64,000 nt of DNA from Chitinophaga niabensis (GCF_900129465.1 NZ_FSRA01000002.1:1-64000); one strand, 5' to 3'; counted from the first letter of the stretch, positions 16,229 to 24,921 are shown. The notes: generated from the sequence alone by a model not told the origin. Numbers and translations are program-made.

Positions 16229-17425
16229 TTATTTCTTGATAGCCGCAATACCTGGCAATTCTTTTCCTTCAAAGTATTCCAGCATAGCGCCACCGCCGGT
16301 GGACACATAGCTAACTTTCTCTGCTAAACCGAATTTATTCACTGCCGCTACAGAATCTCCGCCACCAACAAGGGAGAAAGCACCATTTTCAGTGGCCTTC
16401 ACAATGGCGTCTGCGATGGCTTTTGTACCACCCTGGAATGCTTCCATTTCAAAAACGCCCATTGGCCCGTTCCATAAAATGGTTTTAGAAGCAGCGATCA
16501 CTTCACTGAACTTAGCGATGGATTTCGCCCCGATATCCAATCCCATCCAGCCGGCAGGGATATTATCATTAGAAACCAGTTGTGTATTGGCATCTGCTGC
16601 AAACTTATCAGCTGCAATAGAATCTTCAGGGATCAGCAATTGCACACCCAGGGATTTTGCTTTGGCCAGGAGTTCATTCGCGAGGTCCAGCTTGTCATTT
16701 TCCACGAGGGAGTTCCCGATCTCTTTGCCTTGTGCTTTCAGGAAGGTGTAAGCCATCCCGCCACCAATGATGATATTGTTGGCTTTGTTCATAAGGTTTT
16801 CGATGATGAGGATCTTGTCGCTCACCTTTGCTCCCCCGAGAATAGCCGTGAAAGGCTTTTCAGCACTGTGTAATACTTTTTCTGCGCTAATGGTTTCAGC
16901 TTCCATGAGCAATCCGAACATCTTCTTGTCCGCCGGGTAAAAATCAGCGATAATGGCTGTGGAAGCGTGAGCGCGGTGAGCGGTACCGAAAGCATCGTTC
17001 ACATATACATCGCCCAATTTGGAGAGCTTCTCTGCAAAAGCACGATCGCCTTTTTCTTCTTCTTTATAGAAACGGAGGTTTTCCAGCAGCAGCACCTCTC
17101 CCATTTGCAGGTTGAGCGCAGCTTTTTCAGCAGTTTCGCCGATGCAGTCTTCCGCAAATTTCACGGTAGTACCGTCCAGCAGGCTGATCAGGTGAAAAAC
17201 CAGGTGTTTAAGCGAGTATTTATTGGTAGGTCCGTCTTTCGGGCGGCCGAGATGGCTCATGAGGATCACAGCGCCGCCGTCTTTCAGTATCTTTTTGATA
17301 GTAGGTACTGCTGCGGTCATGCGGGTATCGTCCGTGATCTCGAATTGATCGTTCAGCGGCACGTTGAAATCTACGCGGATCAAGGCTTTCTGGCCCTTGA
17401 AATTATGATCAGAGAACTTACTCAT
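16229..17425 (-). CDS. pgk: Phosphoglycerate kinase
   Basis: 398 residues, normal length. It transfers phosphate from 1,3-bisphosphoglycerate to ADP in glycolysis. Signatures: RVDFNVPLN near the N terminus, SHLGRPK at about 60, the ATP-site GGAKVSDK near 200, and the C-terminal VGGGDSVAAV and STGGGAMLE motifs. The ATG at 17425 starts MSKFSDHNFKG, as expected. It lies 97 bases downstream of gap on the same strand, but a terminator lies between them, so the two glycolytic genes may be only partly co-transcribed. Confidence 0.97.
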   Translation of the reverse strand: MSKFSDHNFKGQKALIRVDFNVPLNDQFEITDDTRMTAAVPTIKKILKDGGAVILMSHLGRPKDGPTNKYSLKHLVFHLISLLDGTTVKFAEDCIGETAEKAALNLQMGEVLLLENLRFYKEEEKGDRAFAEKLSKLGDVYVNDAFGTAHRAHASTAIIADFYPADKKMFGLLMEAETISAEKVLHSAEKPFTAILGGAKVSDKILIIENLMNKANNIIIGGGMAYTFLKAQGKEIGNSLVENDKLDLANELLAKAKSLGVQLLIPEDSIAADKFAADANTQLVSNDNIPAGWMGLDIGAKSIAKFSEVIAASKTILWNGPMGVFEMEAFQGGTKAIADAIVKATENGAFSLVGGGDSVAAVNKFGLAEKVSYVSTGGGAMLEYFEGKELPGIAAIKK

Positions 17426-17451
17426 GAAGGGAGGATTTTAGGAAAGGTAAG

Positions 17452-17497
17452 AAAAAAACCCTCCGTGTACCGCTGGGACAGCGTTTCGCGGAGGGTT
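17452..17497 (-). terminator. Terminator between gap and pgk
   Basis: On the minus strand ACCCTCCG (17489-17496) pairs with CGGAGGGT (17458-17465), followed by seven T. It ends about 27 bases before the pgk start, so it could also act as an attenuator setting the gap to pgk ratio. Confidence 0.8.
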
Positions 17498-17522
17498 GGT
17501 AAAATTATATAATGCGAATCGC

Positions 17523-18539
17523 TTATTTGCTGATCAGACCGGCAAAATGCTTCACAGTACGTACAAGCTGAGACACATAGCTCATTTCGTTATCGTACCA
17601 GGAAACGGTTTTCACGAGTTGGATATCGCCCTGGGTGAGTACCCTTGTTTGGGTAGCGTCGAACAGGGAGCCATAGTTGATACCGATGATGTCTGTGCTC
17701 ACGATCTCGTCTTCAGTGTAGCCGTAAGATTCGTTCGCAGCAGCCTTCATGGCGGCATTGATCTCTTCAACAGTTACCTTTTTGCTGAGGATGGTAGTGA
17801 GTTCAGTTAAGGAACCGGTGATGGTTGGAACACGTTGTGCGCTACCGTCCAGCTTACCTTTCAGTTCCGGGAGCACCAGGCCGATAGCCTTAGCAGCACC
17901 AGTACTGTTAGGAACGATGTTCGCTGCAGCAGCGCGGGCGCGGCGCAGGTCACCTTTTGGATGTGGGGCATCCAGGGTGTTCTGATCGTTCGTGTAAGCG
18001 TGGATAGTGGTCATCAGACCAGTTACGATACCGTATTTATCATTCAGCACCTTAGCCATCGGAGCGAGGCAGTTGGTAGTGCAGGATGCGCAGGAGATAA
18101 CCGTTTCGCTACCGTCCAGGATATCATGATTCACGTTGAAAACCACTGTTTTCAGGTCGCCGGTGGCGGGAGCAGAGATCACAACGCGTTTAGCACCAGC
18201 TTTGATGTGGGCTTCAGCTTTATCTTTATCTGCAAAGAAACCGGTGCATTCGATCACCACATCAATACCATGGTCTTTCCAGGGAATTTGACTAGGATCC
18301 TTCTGCGCGTATATTTTAACCTCTTCTCCGTTTACAGAGATAGAGTTATCGCTATGCTTCACTTCCTGTCCAAATCTACCTTGTGCAGAGTCGTATTTCA
18401 GCAAATGCGCTAAAACAGCGGGGCTGGTAAGGTCATTGATAGCCACCACGTCGATTCCTGGCATATTGTAAATTTGGCGGTAAACCAAGCGGCCGATCCG
18501 ACCGAAACCATTAATACCAATTTTGAGAGAAGTTCCCAT
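17523..18539 (-). CDS. gap: Glyceraldehyde-3-phosphate dehydrogenase (type I, NAD)
   Basis: 338 residues. The Rossmann motif KIGINGFGRIGR opens the protein; D36 in VAINDLT points to NAD rather than NADP. The catalytic cysteine is C153 in ASCTTN. It oxidises glyceraldehyde-3-phosphate to 1,3-bisphosphoglycerate, which pgk, the next gene, then uses. Upstream on the minus strand TTG at 18604-18607 and TAATTTCG at 18576-18583 (20-base spacing) make a plausible promoter. It is divergent from the tRNA-Glu gene. Confidence 0.97.
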   Translation of the reverse strand: MGTSLKIGINGFGRIGRLVYRQIYNMPGIDVVAINDLTSPAVLAHLLKYDSAQGRFGQEVKHSDNSISVNGEEVKIYAQKDPSQIPWKDHGIDVVIECTGFFADKDKAEAHIKAGAKRVVISAPATGDLKTVVFNVNHDILDGSETVISCASCTTNCLAPMAKVLNDKYGIVTGLMTTIHAYTNDQNTLDAPHPKGDLRRARAAAANIVPNSTGAAKAIGLVLPELKGKLDGSAQRVPTITGSLTELTTILSKKVTVEEINAAMKAAANESYGYTEDEIVSTDIIGINYGSLFDATQTRVLTQGDIQLVKTVSWYDNEMSYVSQLVRTVKHFAGLISK

Positions 18540-18632
18540 TTTACACTGTAGTTTGTAGATGAAAAAATTGAATTGCGAAATTACAGTCTTGGCGGGGATT
18601 AATCAATAGATATTTGGGTTAAGTAAATTTAT

Positions 18633-18663
18633 TTTGGAAAATAGACAGGAGATTATACCTTTG
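18633..18663 (+). promoter_or_regulatory. tRNA-Glu promoter
   Basis: TTTG (18633-18636), 19 bases, then TACCTTTG (18656-18663): an exact Bacteroidota promoter. It shares TTTGGAA at -33 and TACCTTTGCA followed by CCC with both rRNA promoters of this window. The tRNA begins 20 bases downstream. Confidence 0.88.
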
Positions 18664-18683
18664 CAATCCCAAAACAAGGGTAC

Positions 18684-18755
18684 GCCGCGTTGGTCAAGCG
18701 GTTAAGACGCCTCCCTTTCACGGAGGAATGACGGGTTCGATTCCCGTACGCGGTA
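18684..18755 (+). tRNA. trnE: tRNA-Glu (anticodon TTC)
   Basis: 72 bases fold as a cloverleaf. The acceptor stem is GCCGCGT/ACGCGGT (first pair G-U) and the D-arm is closed by GTC/GAC. The anticodon arm CCTCC-CTTTCAC-GGAGG gives anticodon TTC, and the T arm is ACGGG-TTCGATT-CCCGT. The discriminator base is A and the CCA end is not encoded (the DNA continues CTA). A promoter and a terminator flank it, so it is transcribed alone. Confidence 0.95.
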
Positions 18756-18764
18756 CTAAGGGAA

Positions 18765-18803
18765 ACAAAAGAGTTGTCATTTCTGACAACTCTTTTGTTT
18801 TTT
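18765..18803 (+). terminator. Terminator of tRNA-Glu
   Basis: A 15-bp perfect stem (ACAAAAGAGTTGTCA at 18765-18779 and its complement at 18784-18798) with a 4-base loop is followed by a T-run. It begins 9 bases after the tRNA. Confidence 0.93.
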
Positions 18804-19432
18804 ACTAACTATACATCAAGCCTAATAAATATCCCAACTAATCAATCGGAAAACCTATATAAATAACTTTTCTACTTAACAATTGATTTTCAACAAAATA
18901 ACATGCCGCAAAGTCTCGTACGGTATGTTTAACAAAATGTATCTTTTTGAAGTTCATACGGATGATTGAGCAGAAACATTTAAATAATTCTGTTCATCAT
19001 TTTGTTGGGGGAATATTTATTACCGTCTAAGCAATTAGATTTGCCAATCCAGACTCGACCGATAACAATTTCTCATCTTGTTTAAGTGCCAGTGGATCGT
19101 TATTAATACACGAAAGGTTTCATCAGGCCCTTGCCACATGGATCAAACGGAAGTGATCCCACACTCCACTCATAAAATCTCCTTATCAAAGTGGAATATA
19201 TAGGATGTTCAAACAACCTTTCATTATAGATAAGATTTACTTCGAATATTTTTTAATCCGTTTCTCTTTCGAAGAGAATTACAATTTTTCAATACATTAT
19301 CTATGAGGAATTGAGTCAGATCTCCGCACTTTCTTTTATTCAAAGAACTTACTATTAAAAACTTCAGGTATAAAATCGTCTTATTTGGCGACGTTTGGGT
19401 AAATTAGTAGTATTAACAAACATTAAAACAAC
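18804..19432. other. AT-rich gene-free stretch after tRNA-Glu
   Basis: About 630 bases with clearly lower GC than the flanking core genes and no supportable reading frame. Short open stretches exist but none has coding character. I see no repeat of the tRNA 3' end, no integrase remnant and no convincing promoter. It may be decayed DNA at the edge of an accessory insertion. Confidence 0.5.
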
Positions 19433-20746
19433 TTGGAGAAATGCTTTCTTAAAATAGGAGCACAGGTTCGGGCCTGGGAGTATGGTCCACCGGCTTTTTT
19501 GCAATTTCTTTTTGCCGAGGATTCTTTCTATAAAGAGCCAGCTGGCAAAGCGATGCTTACATACAAAAAAATTGGCTATACTTCTACATGCGGTAAGGCC
19601 TTGGAACGTTTTAGCAAAGATGGATTTGATTGGCAAATAATGGAAAAAGTCTATGCCAGTTATTACGATGAATTGTATGAGAATTTTGCTAATCTATTGG
19701 AATATCATGTTACAACTAATCATACTGATTGGGAAGATGAAATCCAGAAAGATTATATTAGAAACTATTTAAATGGTCTTTCAAAGCTAAGCAAGTCGGA
19801 TCAGTTGAAGGATTTCAAAGCCTTTTATGTACCTATGTTACTGGCCGAGTCTGGTGAGAAGACTTCCATAGTTAAATCAAAAGATGGGGAAAAATATACG
19901 CTGAAGAAGTATGAACACAGAAGAATGCAAAATAATTTCGACTATTTTTTACTGGATAGATATCTTGGGCTGCCTCCATGGATTTTGTTAATTGCCGGAT
20001 TATTCACAAATAGAAATAACCAGAATTGGAATTTTGATGAAGTTATCTCTGCGATGGATATCAAGTTGCTTTTAGAAGGACATCCACCTGAAACTACAAT
20101 TGATTTGAACCTCTCTGGAATAATCCACTATGACCATGAAATAGAAGGCCTTCATGAGCGTCTTACCAAGAGATTAGTCAATAAGCTGAACCTCTATGGC
20201 AGTCTTTTGAGAACAGTTATAGAGAAGGATGTTACTGCAAGGAACATACATTTAAAAATGCATGTCAAAGAAACTCTAGCTACAATGGCCGACAGAAAAG
20301 CTTCAAATGATTTGAAGGGAAAAATTTTGGAAGAGCTTATGAGCAATATTTTTTCTAATGTCAATGGCTTTCATGTAACTAGTACCAGAATATCGCTGGG
20401 TGATGAGGAAATAGATCTGGTATTAAGAAATAACATTAATCGGCCTTTTTGGATGGCGTTTGGTAGTCCTCTTATTTTTGCTGAGTGTAAAAATTGGTCT
20501 AAGAAAGTAGGAGCTAGTGAATTCAGGGATTTTGAGGGGAAATTAAGGAACCATAAATCAGTGATCAAATTAAGTTTTTTCATCTCTTATATGGGATTTT
20601 CTTCGGAGGTAGAGTCTGCTATTAAGCGATCGTCCCAAGATGGTGCTCATATTGTTCTAATACAAGGAAGTGATTTAAAACAATATGTGGAATCTGATGT
20701 TGAGGTTCTGGACTGGCTCGAAAACTTGGCGACAAGACTTTATTAG
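19433..20746 (+). CDS. Solitary PD-(D/E)xK (Mrr-like) nuclease domain protein
   Basis: Up to 437 residues. No ATG opens the frame: an in-frame TAA lies at 19424, the first start is TTG at 19433, and the first ATG is codon 41 (19553), so the start is uncertain or the 5' end is damaged. The C-terminal part (about 285-420) has the restriction-endonuclease pattern: GDEEIDLVL (acidic residue), then FAECKNW (ExK), then a helix and ISYMGFSSEVESAIK. This resembles Mrr-like nucleases and suggests DNA cleavage. The N-terminal 270 residues are helical and not recognised. No methylase or other restriction gene is adjacent. It sits in AT-rich DNA beside a tRNA gene, which suggests horizontal origin and perhaps a defence role. 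Confidence 0.7.
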   Translation: MEKCFLKIGAQVRAWEYGPPAFLQFLFAEDSFYKEPAGKAMLTYKKIGYTSTCGKALERFSKDGFDWQIMEKVYASYYDELYENFANLLEYHVTTNHTDWEDEIQKDYIRNYLNGLSKLSKSDQLKDFKAFYVPMLLAESGEKTSIVKSKDGEKYTLKKYEHRRMQNNFDYFLLDRYLGLPPWILLIAGLFTNRNNQNWNFDEVISAMDIKLLLEGHPPETTIDLNLSGIIHYDHEIEGLHERLTKRLVNKLNLYGSLLRTVIEKDVTARNIHLKMHVKETLATMADRKASNDLKGKILEELMSNIFSNVNGFHVTSTRISLGDEEIDLVLRNNINRPFWMAFGSPLIFAECKNWSKKVGASEFRDFEGKLRNHKSVIKLSFFISYMGFSSEVESAIKRSSQDGAHIVLIQGSDLKQYVESDVEVLDWLENLATRLY

Positions 20747-20855
20747 TTGATATATGTATGTGTGGCATACCATAATAGTTCCATCCCGGCTCTTTTCTTC
20801 TATTTGAGTAGATGGTGCCTTTATCAACAATTCTTATAATTGGACGCATTAGGTT

Positions 20856-20888
20856 GTTCGCCCAATTGAAAATATCAATTGGGCGAAC
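20856..20888. repeat. Perfect 14-bp inverted repeat (hairpin)
   Basis: GTTCGCCCAATTGA (20856-20869) and its exact complement (20875-20888) flank the loop AAATA. It begins 110 bases after the nuclease-like gene. There is no T-run on either side, so it is not a classical terminator; it could be an operator, an RNA stabilising hairpin or a relic of a mobile element end. Confidence 0.8.
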
Positions 20889-21239
20889 TATAATCCCGAA
20901 AACAGGCAACGACTATAATCGTCAGGACGGCCTATTAATGTTTTCCTGATTCTATATCGATGGGAAAATCTGCAAAAACGCATTTACGGTAGATGATCCT
21001 GAAAGATGGATTGGCCGATTAGCAACCAAATTTCTATCCCATCGGCCGCTGACTTAGAAAATGATGGAATTAATTTAAGCTTAGTGATAGCCTTATAGTG
21101 GTCTAATTCCGCTATTCTCGGTCATCGGTAAAAAGGGTCACTCATTCCCGAAAATTGCAAAAAGTAATCAAATCGCGGATCAATCGGTTAGATAATTGTC
21201 CCTTTAGGGGTACTATGAAGCAGAAGCTTCAAGAGAATG

Positions 21240-21272
21240 AAAAGGCATTGGCTCCCGTTGATGCCTTTTTTA
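21240..21272 (+). terminator. Orphan rho-independent terminator
   Basis: AAAAGGCAT (21240-21248) pairs with ATGCCTTTT (21261-21269), followed by T-rich sequence. No gene ends nearby upstream; it may belong to a small RNA or a lost gene. Confidence 0.7.
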
Positions 21273-21498
21273 TTTTAAATTTTTACCTGATGTAAAACCT
21301 GGCTATTCCAAATACCGTTATTAATATAAATCCCTTTAAAGCGTGGCCACCATTGTCAAATACCAACTTAGAACGATTATTCCTTCTGATCAGCTAAAGC
21401 ATGTACTTTAAAAGCCTCTAAATGAATATTTATTCTTATATTCAGTTCGTTAACTAGCCTTAAGGCATTGCATTTGTTTAACCTTTTAATTGCCGTTT

Positions 21499-21990
21499 AT
21501 GAAAACCATTTTTTCTGTGCTGGCCATTTTTTTAATAATCTGCCAGGTTTCAAAAGCTCAAACTAATTGTGACGATTTGAAAAAAGAAAATGAGTATCTT
21601 AAGAAATCATTACAAATTAATACGCCAACTAAAACTGTTACTACCGACAAAATTGATTTCAACCTGATAAAATGTGAGGGAAATACAAAAGACCAAACAG
21701 TTAATTTAATCTTAACCTTGGTTAATCATGCTGCTAACAGGCGCATTCTATTCGATCCTGCCAAAGCTATAGATATTGAAGGTAATGAGTACAGAAGTGA
21801 CAGGATATCACTTGGTACTCAGGATAATAGTAATGATCTCTATACCGATGTTCCGCTTAAAACAGTGATCAGATTATCAAAGGTACTACCGGCAGCAAAA
21901 ATTTTAAAAATAGTTCCTCTTAAGTTCTTTGACCCTTCTTCAGGCCATTTTGAGGTGGAGTTAAAAGATCTGACTATCAGTTGGAAGTAA
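21499..21990 (+). CDS. Small secreted protein of unknown function
   Basis: 163 residues from the ATG at 21499 (a TTG three codons earlier is less likely). A signal peptide of about 20 residues (MKTIFSVLAIFLIICQVSKAQ) leads into a short coiled segment (DDLKKENEYLKKSL) and a beta-rich domain with a pattern like IDFNLIKCEGNTKDQTVNLIL and VELKDLTISWK. It resembles an Ig-like or FxLYD-like fold, but I do not recognise a family. Two cysteines are present. Codon use and base composition are AT-rich like the surrounding accessory DNA. A possible short operon with the 34-residue lipoprotein 89 bases downstream. Confidence 0.7.
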   Translation: MKTIFSVLAIFLIICQVSKAQTNCDDLKKENEYLKKSLQINTPTKTVTTDKIDFNLIKCEGNTKDQTVNLILTLVNHAANRRILFDPAKAIDIEGNEYRSDRISLGTQDNSNDLYTDVPLKTVIRLSKVLPAAKILKIVPLKFFDPSSGHFEVELKDLTISWK

Positions 21991-22079
21991 TTTCCGCAAG
22001 GGAAATATACGCTGAACAGGAGGCACCGCAACGCTGCCTGGCATTGAGCAGCTGACATTTTCAATTTAACACTATAATT

Positions 22080-22184
22080 ATGAAAACGCCAGGAAACATA
22101 ATACTAATAGCAGGTTTAATATTGGCCTTTAATTTAATCTCCTGCTCGTCAGCATCTTCAAAAGATCCCTTAATGATATTTTAA
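22080..22184 (+). CDS. 34-residue lipoprotein-like peptide
   Basis: MKTPGNIILIAGLILAFNLI is followed by SCSSASSKDPLMIF and a stop. The hydrophobic segment and the LISC lipobox (Cys22) make a full lipoprotein signal peptide, leaving a mature part of only 13 residues. It is followed 66 bases later by a strong terminator, so it may be a real tiny lipoprotein; equally, it could be the surviving start of a truncated gene. It is too short to recognise. Confidence 0.45.
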   Translation: MKTPGNIILIAGLILAFNLISCSSASSKDPLMIF

Positions 22185-22250
22185 ACAACCAATTATAAGC
22201 TCAGAATATTAGCTGAAATTGGTTAAATTACCCTCCCGTTTTGGGCACCA

Positions 22251-22285
22251 ACATAAAAGGCTATTCAATGAATAGCCTTTTATGT
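22251..22285. terminator. 15-bp hairpin terminator
   Basis: ACATAAAAGGCTATT (22251-22265) and its exact complement (22271-22285) flank a 5-base loop. The stem ends in a T-rich arm on both strands, so it can terminate transcripts from the small secreted genes upstream. Confidence 0.85.
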
Positions 22286-22419
22286 TCACATCTCCATATC
22301 CAGCAAAATACATCGATCTTTCGTTTACACTAAGCATCACAATCCGTTTTCCATCTATGAAGGCTGCCGTACGGCGACATTGGTTTTTTGTCTGAAATTC
22401 ATCGATGACATTTGCCATC

Positions 22420-23691
22420 ATGAACAAACAAAATTTAAACAGGATGATCCTGTTGATCGCCCTCTCGCTTTTTTCCTGTAAAAAGAGCAACCAGGGATCA
22501 AATCCCGAAAAAAAGCCCATACCCACAGAACATGGCACCGCAGCGGGAATTGCAACAACTCAAATAATAGGTCCATCAGGTGGTATTATCCAATCGCCGG
22601 ACGGGAATATAAAAATTGAAATCCCTGCCGGAGCTTTAACCTCCGAAGTCAATCTTAGCATACAGCCGGTAACCAGTACTCTTCAGTCTGCAACCGGAAC
22701 AGTTTACCGCCTTGGCCCTGAAAATGTGAACTTTCAAAAGGATGTGAGGATCAGCTTCAAATACACAGATGAAAACCTTATTGGAACAACAGAAAACGAT
22801 CTTTACATAGCATATCAGGATGCCGAAGGATATTGGAGAAGGGTTATTCTTACAGATATAGACAAGTCCAACAGGATTCTGTCGGTCAGCACCAGGCATT
22901 TTAGCGACTGGACGCTGGAGCGGATCTTTTACATTAAGGTTAGAGGGGAATCCACCCTTTCCGCTAATGAAAATACAAAGCTGGAAGTTCATTATGATGA
23001 TATAAGTACAATTCACTCCACAGATAATGATGCTCTCCTCGCTCCGGGTGGCCCCGTGCCGGTTAAAAACATTGGTGGATGGTTTATCAATGGTGCCGGG
23101 AAAGTTGATAATCCTTCATCAAACGTTGTAGTTTATACCGCTCCTGCCAGCATACCAGCCCCGGCAACAATAGCCGTTGGCGTTAATATAAAAAACATGG
23201 TCAACAAACGCCATCCCGACAGGCCGGGCAATACTGGTTTAGTTATCGTGCAAGTTCCTATTCAGCTGGTACCGGAAGAATATTTTATCTGGGAATTTGA
23301 TGGCAGCTCACATATCGCACTTTCAATCGACGGAGCATTGATAGGAACAACCACAAATATTATAGGCACAGGGCTCTCTGGTGGCGTAAGTCTTTGGTTA
23401 AATGAAGCAAAACCCGGTAGTTATGACCAGGGAAGTGCAGTGGCTGCTGGGAATTTCAGCCTCCAGCTATCTGTTTCCAACCAGCCAAGTGTAATATGGC
23501 TGGGTACCTATTATAACTGCAATGAAAGTACACCCCGTTATGGAAAAGGTAAACTAAATATTACCAACTATGGTAATATCGCCGGTTTCATTGAAGGTGA
23601 TTTTACGGCAACCGTATACACGCGGGAGTCCAGCTGTACAAACAGAAGCAAACAGATTTCAGGAAGTTTTAAGATAAGAAGAAAGGCTTAG
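22420..23691 (+). CDS. Lipoprotein with N-terminal ZU5-like domain
   Basis: 423 residues from the ATG at 22420, preferred over an ATG five codons upstream because it leads directly into a lipoprotein signal (MNKQNLNRMILLIALSLFSC). After a short tether comes a ZU5-like domain (about 45-150) marked by GPSGGIIQSPDGNIKIEIPAGAL in the usual pattern and ending near FSDWTL. The middle is Ig-like. The C-terminal 140 residues (from FIWEFDGSSHIAL) look like a small beta domain found in Bacteroidota lipoproteins of the DUF6252 type; that last call is tentative. It is probably exposed on the cell surface or in the periplasm. It is followed by its own terminator. Confidence 0.75.
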   Translation: MNKQNLNRMILLIALSLFSCKKSNQGSNPEKKPIPTEHGTAAGIATTQIIGPSGGIIQSPDGNIKIEIPAGALTSEVNLSIQPVTSTLQSATGTVYRLGPENVNFQKDVRISFKYTDENLIGTTENDLYIAYQDAEGYWRRVILTDIDKSNRILSVSTRHFSDWTLERIFYIKVRGESTLSANENTKLEVHYDDISTIHSTDNDALLAPGGPVPVKNIGGWFINGAGKVDNPSSNVVVYTAPASIPAPATIAVGVNIKNMVNKRHPDRPGNTGLVIVQVPIQLVPEEYFIWEFDGSSHIALSIDGALIGTTTNIIGTGLSGGVSLWLNEAKPGSYDQGSAVAAGNFSLQLSVSNQPSVIWLGTYYNCNESTPRYGKGKLNITNYGNIAGFIEGDFTATVYTRESSCTNRSKQISGSFKIRRKA

Positions 23692-23708
23692 ACAAAAGAA
23701 AACCCCAA

Positions 23709-23745
23709 AAAGGCAGGCTCAAATTGGGTCTGCCTTTGATTTTGC
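23709..23745 (+). terminator. Terminator of the ZU5-like lipoprotein gene
   Basis: AAAGGCAG (23709-23716) pairs with CTGCCTTT (23730-23737); the stem can be extended by G-U pairs inside. The tail is GATTTTG, a weak T-run. Confidence 0.65.
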
Positions 23746-23830
23746 CCCAAAGCTGCGTATTTTTAAATGGTCATTCATCGACGAAAGCGTATGTTCGTCT
23801 ACGTATCTCCATACCATAGGTACCAAATAC

Positions 23831-23838
23831 TAACTTTG
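23831..23838 (+). promoter_or_regulatory. Candidate -7 element for the LytS/LytTR genes
   Basis: TAACTTTG fits TAnnTTTG and lies 22 bases before the TTG start of the kinase gene. There is no TTTG at -33. A related word (ATGTTCGTC) of the cupin promoter motif occurs about 40 bases upstream (near 23790), which would fit autoregulation. Confidence 0.45.
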
Positions 23839-23859
23839 TAATCTGTATAAAAAGGAAAC

Positions 23860-24921
23860 TTGTTGAGAGACTACCCGATATTTAAGCACTTGTTGTATTG
23901 GCTGATCGCATTCAGCCTTCTTACGTTTATTTACGGCACGGCGTTCGACAGCTTCAATCTTGGCACAAAAGTGATCCTGATCCTTTTGCCTGTGCATATG
24001 TGCTATTTCTATCTGATCACCTACTTTATCCTGCCTCGTTTTTTCTTTCGCGGCAGGTATATACAGGCATTTTTTGCCGTTTTAGCAACGATGATATTCA
24101 TCGCCACCCTGTACAGGGTCACGGAGGTTTTCATTTCTGATCCTTATATCTACAAATTTTATAAAGCACAGGACGCAAACTTTACCTGGAGCAAGATGAA
24201 CCACTCACTCTGGGAGCAATTAAACAACCGGTTTGATTTTGTTAATGCAATAGAACGCAGCAATTCTGTCATCTGGATCTGCGTAACGCTTCGGATGTTC
24301 ATTATGTGGCAAGAACGGAAACAGGCAGCCCTCCAGGCTGAACTGAATTTCTTAAAAGCACAGTTACACCCTCATTTCCTTTTCAATGCCCTGAACAACC
24401 TTTATGCGCTCTCTCTGGACAATGCACCTCAAACACCCGAAATCATACTGGGCATTTCCAATATCCTCCGATATGTACTGTACGAATGCTCTGCTGACAA
24501 AGTACTGCTGAAAAGGGATCTTGAAGTACTAAACGATTACATCAGACTGGAAAAGCTCCGCTATGAGGAACGCCTGGAATTAAATGTGAATATTCGTAAC
24601 AACGCCGGTGATCAGGAGATTTCCCCATTGCTGATGCTCCCCCTCGTGGAAAATGCGTTTAAACATGGAGCAGCGGAAACGGTGGACGCTCCGTGGATTA
24701 ACATCGAAATCTATGCTTCGTCAGTTGATCTGATAGTGAAGATCAGCAATAGCAAACCTGAACAGGCTGTTGCATATCAAAAGCGATCCAATGCCCATAT
24801 AGGAATGACTAATGTGGAGAAAAGACTGAAATTACTATATCCGGAAATGCACACTTTTAAATGGTACGATGAAGAAGACTGCTTCATCACCGAATTGAAG
24901 GTCCAATTAATAAAGCCATGA
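23860..24921 (+). CDS. LytS-family sensor histidine kinase
   Basis: 353 residues. The start is TTG (AAAGG is just upstream); no in-frame ATG precedes the first membrane segment. There are three to four membrane segments in the first 95 residues and no recognisable sensor domain. The His_kinase domain has the conserved LHPHFLFNALNN motif (phosphorylated His probably H172). An ATP-binding region follows (LPLVENAFKHGA, then GMTNVEKRLKLLY). Its stop overlaps the start of the LytTR regulator by four bases (ATGA), so the two form a translationally coupled pair. The signal sensed is unknown. Confidence 0.92.
   Translation: MLRDYPIFKHLLYWLIAFSLLTFIYGTAFDSFNLGTKVILILLPVHMCYFYLITYFILPRFFFRGRYIQAFFAVLATMIFIATLYRVTEVFISDPYIYKFYKAQDANFTWSKMNHSLWEQLNNRFDFVNAIERSNSVIWICVTLRMFIMWQERKQAALQAELNFLKAQLHPHFLFNALNNLYALSLDNAPQTPEIILGISNILRYVLYECSADKVLLKRDLEVLNDYIRLEKLRYEERLELNVNIRNNAGDQEISPLLMLPLVENAFKHGAAETVDAPWINIEIYASSVDLIVKISNSKPEQAVAYQKRSNAHIGMTNVEKRLKLLYPEMHTFKWYDEEDCFITELKVQLIKP

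Larger units (their letters stand above)
20747..21498. other. Gene-poor stretch with a strong hairpin and an orphan terminator
   Basis: About 750 bases with no convincing gene. It contains the 14-bp palindrome at 20856-20888 and a terminator at 21240-21272 with no gene to serve. One frame around 20955-21055 stays open for about 38 codons without a start (it includes DDPERWIGRLATKF) and may be the tail of a decayed gene; I cannot assign it. Confidence 0.5.

Noticed and set aside
20622..20909. Minus-strand open frame over the end of the nuclease gene and the hairpin
   Set aside because: It overlaps the nuclease gene, has no promoter or domain and includes the palindrome.
18684..22400. Integrative element at tRNA-Glu with att sites
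   Set aside because: No integrase or recombinase gene and no second copy of the tRNA 3' end were found; the island idea rests on base composition and gene content only.
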